Assembly (NCBI RefSeq): GCF_936270435.1
Contig: NZ_OW370567.1
Location: forward strand, 1,313,973-1,377,972
Source: Wolbachia endosymbiont of Oedothorax gibbosus
GTDB taxonomy: Bacteria > Pseudomonadota > Alphaproteobacteria > Rickettsiales > Anaplasmataceae
Length of the DNA stretch: 64,000 bases
Direction: 5' to 3'
Program-made: the position numbers and the translations under genes
In this document: piece by piece, positions 53,716-63,403 of the stretch
Layout: each line of letters begins with the position of its first letter
Position numbering within the stretch: the first letter of the stretch is position 1
The notes under the pieces: model-generated
What the model was told of the DNA's origin: nothing
Databases searched by the model: none
What the model saw: only the letters and a program-made list of their open reading frames with translations

Positions 53716-56113
53716 TTTTTACCTTCTGATAAAATATAGGCAACCATACTTTTGGGTTGTCCCCAACTTCATTTAATATATCGTGTAACAATAGAACACT
53801 TTCTGCACGTCCGGATAATACGTTGATTATATCATCCAGGTCTTTTAAGTCTATTCTAGCTACTACAGCATTAACTCCCTGTTTCACCAAAAAGAATCTA
53901 GTACTTGGATCTGTGTGCTTAATTAATATATATTCACGTTCAGTTAACATAAAAACATCCCGATAGACACTAGTAGCTTTCAGATTTGGTAAAAAAATCT
54001 GTGTCGCTGTTTGTTGTACAAGCGTATCGCTAATAGCACTTTTACTTGCATCCTCAACACTCTGAGTAGCAAAAATCACAAAAGCATTTAACTTTCTCAA
54101 CACTTTCAACCAGTCTTTTATCTTGGGCGCAAAAACTGGATTATCTATTAATGCCCATGCCTCATCAAGAACGATAATAGATGGAGTGCCATCAAGAGAT
54201 ATACTAATCCTATGAAATAAATAAATTAAGACCGGTCCAAGAGCAACAGGATCTTTGAGCAAGCTAGCCATCTCAAAACCAAATACTCTTGCTCGTGAAA
54301 AATCTAGCAAATCTTCTTTATTGTCAAATATTGCAGCATGAGAACCATTATCATGCCACATAGATATTGCCCCAGCTAGAGTATCAGGACCTGCAAGCCC
54401 TAAAAACGGTACGAGGTTTCTCAAGAACCTGTCTTCTTTTCTTAATTTAAAATTTCCTTCAATTGCATCATTAATTCGTGCAATATCTTCTGAAGTAAAT
54501 TTATCATTATATACCGAAATTAAAGACTTTATCCACTCCATTAAAAATGTTCTATTATCAGAGGTGTCATCAAGTTGCAAAGGATTAAAATTTGTTTTAG
54601 TTCTTGGTTCTATTACAGTATAGATACCACTAAGTGCTCTTAAGAAAATCTCTGCACCGCGATCTTTATCAAAAAAGAATATCCTTGGAGAAAACTTCAT
54701 CGCTTGGGCACACAAGAAATTCATTAAAACAGTTTTACCAGCGCCGGTTGGGCCAATTATCATAGTGTGTCCAACATCCCTTATATGAAAGTTGAAAAAA
54801 AATGGAGTACCAGATGTCGTGTCAAAAACTGTAACAGCATCTCCCCAGTGGTTATTGAATTTATTGCCAGTAGGATAATTATGTTGAGATGCAAATCCAG
54901 CCAAATTAAGACTACTTATTGTAGCTTTTCTCACTATATAATCGAAATTACCAGGAATTTGCGCCCAAAATGCTGGTTCAAGATTAACTCTCTCACGGAT
55001 AGGGTAAACACCGCAATTAGAAAGCTCTGATTCTACCAACGACAGAGCGTTATCCAATGATTTAGGACTTTTTTCTATACATAAAATAGTCAGGTGATGT
55101 TGACCAAACGCAATCTTACCACTCATTGCGTCATCAAGCGCTTGAGAAATTTCTGCTATTTGAGAAATAGCTTTATCTGCAGACTGTATCATTCGATTTT
55201 GCTGTATCTGCATTTTTCCAATCGCCATTTGCCTGTTTATAAATTGAAAAGATTGCGTAATTATAAACTCGTAAGGAAGTTGTAAAAACGAATCAAGCAT
55301 TCCTGCAGAAGTATGATTTCCATATTCTTTGATACTAATTATTCCAGCATATTTACTCTCATTATGAGTCACAACCTGTATCATCTTACGGCCAAAGAAT
55401 AACCTATGTACTGGTAAGTATCTTGATATTTCAGTTCTTAGCGGAAAAAGCGTATTTGTAACGAAGCCACAATTTACGATTCTAGATAGAAACTCCATTA
55501 TTTCGCAGAACAAACCATCTGGAGTTTCTTTTACTCCAAGAATTTTAGGCGAATAATTTCTAAGGCTTGTCACTACACGATTTGTCGTTTCCTCTAAATC
55601 TTCATACGTGGCACGTATATCACTTTCCCAAGCATGTTTTGAAGTTACATGTCCGAATTTTTTTAGTAGATGTGACAAAAATTCTACTCCTTTTGTGTCC
55701 GCTCTACGGATAATCGTAATGTATAGGTCATTAATAAATGATTGCCTTGTTGCGTGTTTTTCTCTCCATTTTAGATTTACGTGATTAGCGAAAAAATTCG
55801 GCAAACCTTGACTTGCAAATTCATCAGAAAAAATATTTTTCTTACGTCTGATAGTATGAAAATACAAACTAAATGCCGGAGATGAAATGCTTCTTAGCAT
55901 CTGATTCCTGATGTTGTTCTGTATGACTAAATCCTCGTCATCGGCGGTTTCAAATGCAAAGCCACTTAATTTTATAACCTTAACCAACCAATTTTCTTTT
56001 GTCATCAAGGTTGTGCTATTCCAATAGCAAGAATAAGGAATAAATTCAGCAGCGTGAACTTCCCTGCTCAGAGTAGATTTATTCTTTGATTGAACAGCCC
56101 TAAACCTCAGCAT
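53708..56113 (-). CDS. virB4: type IV secretion ATPase VirB4
   Basis: VirB4 is the conserved ATPase energising T4SS assembly and substrate transfer. The protein (about 801 residues; GTG at 56116 or ATG at 56113) has the CagE/VirB4 N-terminal region (about 20-390, e.g. LRSISSPAFSLYFHTIRRKK), Walker A GPTGAGKTVLMNFLCAQ (about 450-466), the FFFDKDRGAEIFLRALSG block and Walker B IIVLDEAWALIDNP (about 643-656), then FATQSVEDASKS. All ATPase motifs are intact. It lies between virB3 (6 bp away) and the first virB6. Confidence 0.96.
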   Translation of the reverse strand: MLRFRAVQSKNKSTLSREVHAAEFIPYSCYWNSTTLMTKENWLVKVIKLSGFAFETADDEDLVIQNNIRNQMLRSISSPAFSLYFHTIRRKKNIFSDEFASQGLPNFFANHVNLKWREKHATRQSFINDLYITIIRRADTKGVEFLSHLLKKFGHVTSKHAWESDIRATYEDLEETTNRVVTSLRNYSPKILGVKETPDGLFCEIMEFLSRIVNCGFVTNTLFPLRTEISRYLPVHRLFFGRKMIQVVTHNESKYAGIISIKEYGNHTSAGMLDSFLQLPYEFIITQSFQFINRQMAIGKMQIQQNRMIQSADKAISQIAEISQALDDAMSGKIAFGQHHLTILCIEKSPKSLDNALSLVESELSNCGVYPIRERVNLEPAFWAQIPGNFDYIVRKATISSLNLAGFASQHNYPTGNKFNNHWGDAVTVFDTTSGTPFFFNFHIRDVGHTMIIGPTGAGKTVLMNFLCAQAMKFSPRIFFFDKDRGAEIFLRALSGIYTVIEPRTKTNFNPLQLDDTSDNRTFLMEWIKSLISVYNDKFTSEDIARINDAIEGNFKLRKEDRFLRNLVPFLGLAGPDTLAGAISMWHDNGSHAAIFDNKEDLLDFSRARVFGFEMASLLKDPVALGPVLIYLFHRISISLDGTPSIIVLDEAWALIDNPVFAPKIKDWLKVLRKLNAFVIFATQSVEDASKSAISDTLVQQTATQIFLPNLKATSVYRDVFMLTEREYILIKHTDPSTRFFLVKQGVNAVVARIDLKDLDDIINVLSGRAESVLLLHDILNEVGDNPKVWLPIFYQKVKNV

Positions 56114-56122
56114 CACACAACG

Positions 56123-56419
56123 TTAAGCAATATCATAAGAATTGGCTCCATGATAAAAACGATTTAAACATTTCGAGCACTTTCCCAATTTTACCATAAA
56201 TAATTCAATAAACAACGGTTCTTTTGCAGAAGCTATATAACCAAGTCCATGTATACCTGGTAACATTAAGAGAATCACTCTTAAATCATTTGAATTAATG
56301 AAAATTAGCATGCAAATCAGGACGTTTAATATTGCAAACATATAACTCACACCAAAGAGCATTGCAGGTCTTGTAAGACCTTTAAATAATTGATCTGTTT
56401 GTATACTACCTGTGGACAT
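56123..56419 (-). CDS. virB3: type IV secretion protein VirB3
   Basis: A 98-residue inner-membrane protein with the VirB3 pattern: LFKGLTRPAMLFGVSYMFAILNVLI near the N-terminus, two membrane helices (about 20-60), and HGLGYIASAKEPLFIELFMVKLGKC in the C-terminal half. It is the first gene of the virB3-virB4-virB6 operon, transcribed leftwards; the promoter should lie in the 108-bp gap to the divergent lysK. Confidence 0.94.
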   Translation of the reverse strand: MSTGSIQTDQLFKGLTRPAMLFGVSYMFAILNVLICMLIFINSNDLRVILLMLPGIHGLGYIASAKEPLFIELFMVKLGKCSKCLNRFYHGANSYDIA

Positions 56420-56527
56420 ATCTTTAACCTTCTAATAATAGCTCTAACACTAATACTATATCATTATATTAAAAATCCATTGAAACTAGTAGCACTTTAA
56501 GTTAAGATACATTATTTAATCCCGATA

Positions 56528-58183
56528 ATGACAAGTTGGCCATTTCAAGAAGCAGAAAAAATATTGCAAGAGTTTCCTAATAAAAAAGAAATAATATTTG
56601 AAACTGGTTATGGACCCTCTGGTTTACCCCACATAGGAACCTTTGGAGAGGTTTTCCGCACTACAGTTATTGTAAATGCATTAAAAAAAATAGCTCCTGG
56701 TATAAAAACCAAAATCATTGCAGTTTCAGATGATATGGATGGTTTGCGAAAAATACCAGATAATGTGCCAAATCAAGAGATGCTAAGAGAGCACTTAAAT
56801 AAACCACTAACTATGATACCTGATCCATTTGGCACTCATCAGAGTTATGGTCATCATATGAATTCATTGTTGTGTAAATTTCTTGATATGTTTGAATTTG
56901 AATACGAGTTCAGGAGTGCAACAGAGTGTTATAAATCTGGCGTTTACGATGAAAAACTTTTACTCTTGCTGAAAAATTATGATAAAGTGATGGACGTAAT
57001 GCTTCCATCATTTCGGGAAGAAAGACAGCAGACTTATAGTCCATTCTTGCCAATATGCCCAAAAACTTCTCAAGTTTTACAAGTTTCAGTAATTGAAACA
57101 AATACAGATAAAGGAACAATCACATATGAAGACCCAAACGGGGAAAAAATAGAAGTTCCAGTGACAAAAGGAAAATGTAAACTGCAATGGAAACCTGATT
57201 GGGGAATGAGGTGGGCCGCATTTGGAGTAAATTATGAAGCTCACGGAAAAGATTTAACTCCATCTGCTGTGCTCTCAAGTCAAATATGTGAAATACTTGG
57301 AGAAAAGCCACCGCTCCTATTTTGCTATGAATTTTTCCTTGATAAAGAAGGAAAGAAAATATCAAAATCAAAAGGAAATGGCATTTCAATTGAAGAGTGG
57401 TTAACTTACGCACCAACAGAGAGCTTAGCATTGTACATTTTTCAGAGTCCTAAAAAAGCTAAACGTTTATATTTTGATGTGATACCAAAATCAACTGATG
57501 AATATTTAGAATTTGTAAGACGTTACAACGAGAACAACGGGGGAAACACAAATAGTAAATTTCATACAGAACCTGGTTATGATGAGAAATTTTTAGGAGA
57601 AGCGCAGGTGAGCACCGCAGAATACTCGAATGTATTTGAGGAGCGCAAGCAAGCTTTAACGACAAAATTGCCATCAGAAGCAAACCCTGCCTGGCACATT
57701 CACCAGGGCAATGTTCCCAATATAGAAACTTCAGGCATAAATTTCTCACTACTTTTAAACCTAGCAGTGGCCTGTAACGCAGAAAACAAAGAGATCTTAT
57801 GGGGTTTTATATCCTCTTATGCACCGAACGTTACACCAGAAAATAATAAAATGCTTGATAGACTTTCAGACTTTGCAGTAAAGTATTACCACGATTTTAT
57901 CAAACCAACGAAATCATATAAAACTCCAAATGAAAAAGAGAAAGAAGCGTTACTAGATTTGAAGAACACTTTACATTCTCTATCTATAACTGCTACTGCT
58001 GAAGAAATTCAATCTCAGGTATTTTCTATTGGAAAAAAATATGATTACACCAACTTACGTGATTGGTTTCAGCTATTATATGAAACGTTACTTGGCCAAA
58101 AAACAGGTCCAAGAATGGGATCCTTTATAAAGCTTTACGGAATAGATAATACGCTTTCTCTCATAGAGAGCGCTACTAAATAG
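56528..58183 (+). CDS. lysK: class I lysyl-tRNA synthetase
   Basis: This charges tRNA-Lys with a class I (archaeal-type) enzyme, which replaces class II LysS in Rickettsiales and other alphaproteobacteria. The 551-residue protein has the HIGH-type motif in GPSGLPHIGTFGEVFRTT (HIGT at 35-38), GVNYEAHGKDLTPSA (about 238-252) and the KMSKS-type motif KISKSKGNGISIEEW (about 277-291), followed by the helical anticodon-binding domain. Length is normal. It is divergent from the vir operon. Confidence 0.96.
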   Translation: MTSWPFQEAEKILQEFPNKKEIIFETGYGPSGLPHIGTFGEVFRTTVIVNALKKIAPGIKTKIIAVSDDMDGLRKIPDNVPNQEMLREHLNKPLTMIPDPFGTHQSYGHHMNSLLCKFLDMFEFEYEFRSATECYKSGVYDEKLLLLLKNYDKVMDVMLPSFREERQQTYSPFLPICPKTSQVLQVSVIETNTDKGTITYEDPNGEKIEVPVTKGKCKLQWKPDWGMRWAAFGVNYEAHGKDLTPSAVLSSQICEILGEKPPLLFCYEFFLDKEGKKISKSKGNGISIEEWLTYAPTESLALYIFQSPKKAKRLYFDVIPKSTDEYLEFVRRYNENNGGNTNSKFHTEPGYDEKFLGEAQVSTAEYSNVFEERKQALTTKLPSEANPAWHIHQGNVPNIETSGINFSLLLNLAVACNAENKEILWGFISSYAPNVTPENNKMLDRLSDFAVKYYHDFIKPTKSYKTPNEKEKEALLDLKNTLHSLSITATAEEIQSQVFSIGKKYDYTNLRDWFQLLYETLLGQKTGPRMGSFIKLYGIDNTLSLIESATK

Positions 58184-58402
58184 ATAGCAGAGGAGTGGCA
58201 AAAAATAGGTGACATAGAGTATAAAAAAAAGATACTAATAGTGGTTTTAAGTCTATATGTTTAATACACAAGTCCAAATTTTTATTTTACATTTTTATTG
58301 TAATAACCTCTATGAATCACACAAATTAAAAAAAAACATAGTTGGCCTTACCTTAATTTTTTGTACATTAAAGAAGTATGTGATATAGTAGTTATACTAT
58401 AA

Positions 58403-59383
58403 ATGATAATTATGGGTTCATTTGTGATAACTAAAAGATCTATTACTTTATTTTTCATCTTCGTTCCATGTGTCTATTTTTTTATTACTTATATCAGTAA
58501 CAATACACACATTGAGCAAATACAACCCTTAAAATTAGAAACAGACAATAATGAAAGTGTAATACGTTCTGAAGAGGTTACTGAAAAAGAAATACTAGTA
58601 AATGATTTAAAATATCAAGAACTTGAAAGTAGTCCACCTTCTATTCTCCAAGTAGCTGATCAGAAAAATATGTGGTCACGTATTGTAGATCGAGCTGATA
58701 ATGAGCAACTCACAAAAGAAAAATCGAAAAAACTTGATTTTTATGTTAGTGCTAACGGTGGTAAGATATACCATGATAATTCAGAAACATTTGTAAAGGG
58801 TATAAAGGCAATAGGAGAAAGGTTTATTAATTTAATCAATACAGCTAATCCTAATCTTTCTTTGCAAGAAAAATTAGTATCAGTGTTTATCAAAGAGGGA
58901 TTAGTGGATGAAATTGAGAGTATACAGAAGTTTAACGGTAAAATTGATTTCCAGTGGTTTAGCAGCATGTCTTTAGGTTACTATGCTGGAGAAAATGGTA
59001 AAATTGATCTTGAAGCCATGTATTCTAAAGTCAATATTGAAGATAGTAATTCTCCTCCGATATTTGATAAATCAGCAAGCGTGTTTGCATTTTTATTAAA
59101 CCTTTATTATAACCCCAACATTCAAAATACGCAATTTGCTCCGTACATTGGTCTTGGTATAGGACCAACAGTTTTTAGATTAAAAAAGATTAATGGGTCA
59201 CCCCAAAATTCAATGCCACTTAATGTTCCTTGGTTTGCTTATCAAATAAAGCTTGGTATGAACTATTCAATAATCCCAGAAGTAAAAACCTTTCTCGGCT
59301 ATCGTTATTTTAGCATTCCGACACCCATTGCAGATGAAATATCTACTCACAATATTGAAATTGGTTTGATATTTAATTTTTAG
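58403..59383 (+). CDS. outer-membrane beta-barrel protein (Msp4/OMP-1-like surface antigen family)
   Basis: A 326-residue envelope protein. It has an N-terminal hydrophobic signal or anchor (about 10-30), a hydrophilic stretch (about 35-110), then a beta-rich region to the end. The C-terminal pattern APYIGLGIGPTVFRLKK, KLGMNYSIIPEVKTFLGYRYFSI and a final EIGLIFNF (terminal Phe) is typical of Anaplasmataceae surface-antigen/opacity-type barrels. The anchor-like N-terminus is unusual, since no clear signal-peptidase site follows it. Its stop overlaps the convergent secretin gene's stop by 4 bp. There is no obvious operon partner. Confidence 0.75.
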   Translation: MIIMGSFVITKRSITLFFIFVPCVYFFITYISNNTHIEQIQPLKLETDNNESVIRSEEVTEKEILVNDLKYQELESSPPSILQVADQKNMWSRIVDRADNEQLTKEKSKKLDFYVSANGGKIYHDNSETFVKGIKAIGERFINLINTANPNLSLQEKLVSVFIKEGLVDEIESIQKFNGKIDFQWFSSMSLGYYAGENGKIDLEAMYSKVNIEDSNSPPIFDKSASVFAFLLNLYYNPNIQNTQFAPYIGLGIGPTVFRLKKINGSPQNSMPLNVPWFAYQIKLGMNYSIIPEVKTFLGYRYFSIPTPIADEISTHNIEIGLIFNF

Positions 59384-60885
59384 TAATTATTCAATATATA
59401 CAAATTCTTATCTTTTCTATCTAACAAACCAAATGTTGGTACTATTGTTGCTTTTAAAAAGATGACGGTTTCTACTGTTCTAATGTTATTCGCTAGCCTT
59501 TTTGACTTCTGGTGCAATAAGCTTTGCTTATCTTCTCTATGTTCTATAAGCCCACCGATTACCATAATTTCACCGCTCTTGATTTTTAACATAGAGTTCA
59601 TTTCTCTGATTTCAACAATTGGAATGTCGCTATTTAATTTCATTTTACTCTGCTGTGCGATGTACTCTATATCTGGATCTTTAACGTAGCCGTTAATTCT
59701 TGATAAAGTTGGATGTATATCCATGAATATTTCACTAGTATCAATGTTAATGCTTGGGTGGATTATTAGCACAACACCTATTGGAACGCTATTCATCTTG
59801 GTAATTAAGGTCTGATTAGAATTTCTAGTATCTTTTTGTATATCGGAAGTAAAATAAATATGGTTTTTAGTGAATGAAATCATCGCTTGCTGATTATTTA
59901 TAGCATGTACTCTGGGGCTTGAAATTACGGTTGAAGTGCCAAATTTGTCTAAATTTTTTACTAAATCTCCTAGATCACTCACATCAAAGTTCATTGCTAG
60001 GTTAATAATGGAGTTATCTTGATTTATTATAGACTTAGTTCCATCGCGTAAATCATTTAAGTTTATACCAGAAAGGTATTTGTCATCTAACACAACTTCA
60101 ACTATTTTTGCCTCTATCATTACTTGAGAAGACGCTAACTTCTTAACCTTATTAATATATTCTTCAACAGCTTTATGAATATCTTTTCTAGCATTCAAAA
60201 TAATAACACCAGCTTCTCTGTTGGATGAAAGGAATTCGCCATCATCCACCCCGTTAACATCCATTATTGCATTCAAGCCTTTTTCTAATGAATTCCATAA
60301 GTCACTACTATATTGAGACTTCATAACGTTGTTGTAGTCCCTATCAACGTTACTTCCATCACTGTTAGTAATATTGTTACTAATGACGAAACTGCTTTGA
60401 GCAGAATGTTGAATATTAATGAAGTCTACGTAATAATTTTGCGCGTATGGCAAGTCCTGCTCAATTCTAATTACACCGTTACTTGTTGAGTAACGCAGTT
60501 TGGCGCTATCTGCTATACTCTGAATTACTTCGTTTATACTCTTATCTTTCAGCTTTAAAATAATATTACCTGATATTTTTGGATCTATATCCAAGTTAAT
60601 GTCAGAAAGTTTTCCTATCTCAATCAGCAAATCCTTTACTGATACTTCTTCGCTAACATTAATAGAAATAAGCTGACTACTGGTCGTGAGATCAGGAAAC
60701 TCTATTGGTAAAGGAATAATCTCTGGTATTGCCGGTTCATTACTCTCCAAAGAGGTATTGTATTGCTGCAACGAATAATCGTGCTCACCTATATCATGAT
60801 GATCTTCGTTAGTCGGATGTTGCTTAGTAGGCAGGTGTGTGCAGGAAATAATAAAAAGGAGCATTAAACACTTAAAGATAGCCAT
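59380..60885 (-). CDS. orphan secretin-like lipoprotein (GspD/PilQ family)
   Basis: Starting at the ATG at 60885 (a TTG at 60900 is also in frame), the protein begins with a lipoprotein signal ending LLFIISC. Residues about 75-125 look like a secretin N0/STN domain (LIEIGKLSDINLDIDPKISGNIILKLKDKSINEVIQSI spans it in part), then an N1-like/BON-like region (NREAGVIILNARKDIHKAVEEYI, about 225-247), and the secretin C-terminal beta domain (VISSPRVHAINNQQAMISF, VPIGVVLIIHPSI, MIGGLIEHREDKQ-type 'VIGGLI' at about 455). Secretins form outer-membrane channels for type II, III and pilus systems; none of the partner genes is adjacent. Confidence 0.82.
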   Translation of the reverse strand: MAIFKCLMLLFIISCTHLPTKQHPTNEDHHDIGEHDYSLQQYNTSLESNEPAIPEIIPLPIEFPDLTTSSQLISINVSEEVSVKDLLIEIGKLSDINLDIDPKISGNIILKLKDKSINEVIQSIADSAKLRYSTSNGVIRIEQDLPYAQNYYVDFINIQHSAQSSFVISNNITNSDGSNVDRDYNNVMKSQYSSDLWNSLEKGLNAIMDVNGVDDGEFLSSNREAGVIILNARKDIHKAVEEYINKVKKLASSQVMIEAKIVEVVLDDKYLSGINLNDLRDGTKSIINQDNSIINLAMNFDVSDLGDLVKNLDKFGTSTVISSPRVHAINNQQAMISFTKNHIYFTSDIQKDTRNSNQTLITKMNSVPIGVVLIIHPSINIDTSEIFMDIHPTLSRINGYVKDPDIEYIAQQSKMKLNSDIPIVEIREMNSMLKIKSGEIMVIGGLIEHREDKQSLLHQKSKRLANNIRTVETVIFLKATIVPTFGLLDRKDKNLYILNNY

Positions 60886-61020
60886 TAGAACAGCATACAA
60901 AATCTATACTAATAGATTTCTATAAAAATATTAAAAATGTATTTAATCTCATTTTCATCGAGCAGATAATTGCCGTATATTAGCTTTGGCTATATGTTTT
61001 TTTGTATGCCCCTCTTGTAC

Positions 61021-62385
61021 TTAAATGTAGACCAGCATAGCCTTAGTTTTTTTATATATTTTATTTCTTTCTCTATATTTAATAATAGGCTTAAAAATAA
61101 ATGGTAAGCCTATTATTGTTAAGCTTAGAGCTAAGGTTGAAAGTATACAACAGGCTTTGTGTTTACTATGTAGCTCTTTCAGGTAAAGCATCAAAAATCT
61201 ACAAAATTTTTTGTAATTTTCTTCGATGTTTTTTTTGCTATGAGCCTTGCTAATGAACATATCTATTGCGGTATGACCGTTATTACACTTAATGCTCAAG
61301 TCTGCACCTTTTTCTGTTAACAGCTGAGCTATATCAAAATAATCCTTTTGAACAGCAAGATGTAGAGGTGTGTAACCCTGTTGCTCACAAATGTTCATAT
61401 TGGCTCTAACTTCCAATAACATTTTCACAATTTTTGTATGGCCTTTTTTAACTGCGAGTAGCAAGGGAGTTCTGTTACATTTAGTAACAGCATTAACGTT
61501 TACCTTAAGCTTCAATAAGAGCTTAACTGTTTTAGTGTTACCATTATGGCTAGCCTTATGCAGCCTGGCGTTGCCATTAAAATCTTGATCATTTGCATCT
61601 ATTCCTTTTGATACAAGAAATGTTACCATTTTTCTATTATTATGCTCAATAGCGCAATCTAATGCATCAAAACCATGGTTGTTTTTTGTGCAAAAAAACT
61701 CTTTAAGTTTAATTTTATCGTTACTTGCTTGCTGTCTTTTTGCAATAAGTTTAACTATTTGCATTTTGTTGTTATACGCTGCTAGGAAAAGCGTAGTGTT
61801 ATTTTCTGCATCTTTGGCTTCTATATTTGCATCTTTTTTTATCAGATATTCTATAATTTCTGCTCTGCTGTCATAATGTGCAGTGCATTGATAGATAGTT
61901 AAAAACAAAGGAGTGCGAAAATTGTTATCTTCACATTCGAGATTTGCTCCGCTATCAATTAAAATTTGGACGCTTTTTTTAGAACCGTATAGTGAAGCTA
62001 TATGAAGAGGAGTATAGCCCTCTTTAGCGTCTTTTTCATTAATTTTTGCGCCTTTTGTTATCAAAAAATCTATTAATTCCGTGTCATCTTGTAGTGCAGC
62101 AAGGTGCAGTGGAGTGAACCCGTTTTTATCCCTGGAATTGATTGTCAGTTGATTAACAAAAAGTTTAGCAATTTTCTTGTGTCCATGCATAATGGCGTAA
62201 TGCAGTGGATTTCTATTTTCGTTGTCTACGACATTAAAATCAGCTTCGTGCTCTAGCAATGATTTTACTCCAACTAAATCACCTTCTTTTGTGAACTTAT
62301 GCAAGAGAGTGATTCCACTTGTATCTTTTGAGTTAATATCAAATCCATTTTCTACTAATTGGTTTATATCTTCCTCACGCGCCAT
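61021..62385 (-). CDS. ankyrin-repeat protein with C-terminal membrane helix
   Basis: The 454-residue protein has about eleven ankyrin repeats from residue 15 to about 385; typical units start GFTPLHLAALQDD, GYTPLHIASLYGS, NRTPLLLAVKKGH and GYTPLHLAVQKDY. Near the end is a single hydrophobic segment (about 412-431, CCILSTLALSLTIIGLPFIF) followed by a basic tail (KYRERNKIYKKTK). There is no N-terminal signal peptide. Ankyrin proteins are abundant in Wolbachia and are candidate T4SS effectors; a tail-anchor-like C-terminus would suit insertion into a host or bacterial membrane. Function not known. Confidence 0.9.
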   Translation of the reverse strand: MAREEDINQLVENGFDINSKDTSGITLLHKFTKEGDLVGVKSLLEHEADFNVVDNENRNPLHYAIMHGHKKIAKLFVNQLTINSRDKNGFTPLHLAALQDDTELIDFLITKGAKINEKDAKEGYTPLHIASLYGSKKSVQILIDSGANLECEDNNFRTPLFLTIYQCTAHYDSRAEIIEYLIKKDANIEAKDAENNTTLFLAAYNNKMQIVKLIAKRQQASNDKIKLKEFFCTKNNHGFDALDCAIEHNNRKMVTFLVSKGIDANDQDFNGNARLHKASHNGNTKTVKLLLKLKVNVNAVTKCNRTPLLLAVKKGHTKIVKMLLEVRANMNICEQQGYTPLHLAVQKDYFDIAQLLTEKGADLSIKCNNGHTAIDMFISKAHSKKNIEENYKKFCRFLMLYLKELHSKHKACCILSTLALSLTIIGLPFIFKPIIKYRERNKIYKKTKAMLVYI

Positions 62386-62516
62386 ATCACTTAAGTCTCT
62401 AATTGAACCCTTTTCGCGTTAATAATACTCCTACTTGATTAAGTTTAAATGAATCTGTGAGAAATACTATGCATTCTTGCATAACAAACTTTTGGCAGCG
62501 CGTTGAGAAACGAAAA

Positions 62517-62942
62517 AACTTCCTTGACATCCTCCGCCAACCCCCTTATCATGATACTGAAGGTATTCATTTATCTTCAATCTGTGCAGATTAAACGACA
62601 ACAGTATTACGTGATTGGCGTCTTATTTTTAATTTTTTGCACTATGTGCACCTTATGTCTTCACAACATTTCTGGGTTTTCAAGCTGAAACGCGCTGTTT
62701 AAGACAGTATAGTACGCCGATTTGCAGGATTAGAGAGTGACAACTAGCTAACACGGGATATCTTTTGCCTTTTTTTCTGCTTAGTAAATTTCTTAAACAT
62801 TTAAACTAAGGTGAGTTGCACTTAAAAGCAGCTAAATTGCAGTGTTTAAGACTTAAAGAACGCCGATACTGAAAACAAACAATGATCGGGCTTCTTTTGC
62901 CTTTTTTTTATTTGGTAAATTTCTTAATGTTTATAGCTAAAC
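62517..62942 (+). repeat. ~430-bp dispersed repeat, copy D
   Basis: Uninterrupted plus-orientation copy, starting 'aaacttccttgacatcctccgcc' (20-base limit aside, the end is the same as in copies A-C) and ending near 'ggtaaatttcttaatg'. Two tandem internal units are again present (about 62694-62795 and 62840-62930). It is followed at 62985-63045 by palindromic repeat units ('gtcattccagtactgcc', 'cagtgtcagctactcgg'). Confidence 0.78.
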
Positions 62943-63079
62943 ATCCCGCTACATGTTAGCGCCGCGGCGGTATGACGTAGGACTGCTGTCATTCCAGTAC
63001 TGCCCTCATAAAGGAACCAGTGTCAGCTACTCGGATGATACCTTTTTTCTACTTAGTTTGGGTTATGCAAGAAGTCTAT

Positions 63080-63370
63080 TTACTTCTTAACTTGACGCAC
63101 ATGATGTCTTGCAGCATCATCTACTGCTTCTAAATAAACCATCGCCAAACATATACCACTGTGTACTTCTATAGATAACTTATTGCCTAAACTTCGATTA
63201 AAGCAAGAATTCTTTCCTGGAAAAGCAAGGTCACTAAGGTACAGTTCCCATTTTAATCCTTTGGTTGATATTTGAGCTCTTGGTATACCAAGTAAAGATA
63301 TTTTAGTATTTTTTGGCAAAGAAAAAAATGGGTAATACCTTTTTGCAAAGTGTAACCCATCATAGGAGGC
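63080..63370 (-). pseudogene. ORF remnant of unknown function, next to IS982 copy 4
   Basis: On the minus strand an open stretch reads …KRYYPFFSLPKNTKISLLG, then ISTKGLKWELYLSDLAFPGK and ends AVDDAARHHVRQVKK at 63080. No ATG starts it within the open part (TTG at 63319 is the first alternative start), and the 5' side runs into stops and the IS982 end at 63404. I do not recognise the family. It has the look of the C-terminal part of a real protein that was truncated. The final bases resemble a fragment at about 33999. Confidence 0.45.
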
Positions 63371-63403
63371 GAAGGTGTGTAAAAGATACTACCTGTACTT
63401 AGA

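Noticed and set aside
53332..53776. Plus-strand frames opposite the 5' end of virB6 paralogue 1
   Set aside because: Low-complexity Asn/Ser-rich translation antisense to a well-supported gene.
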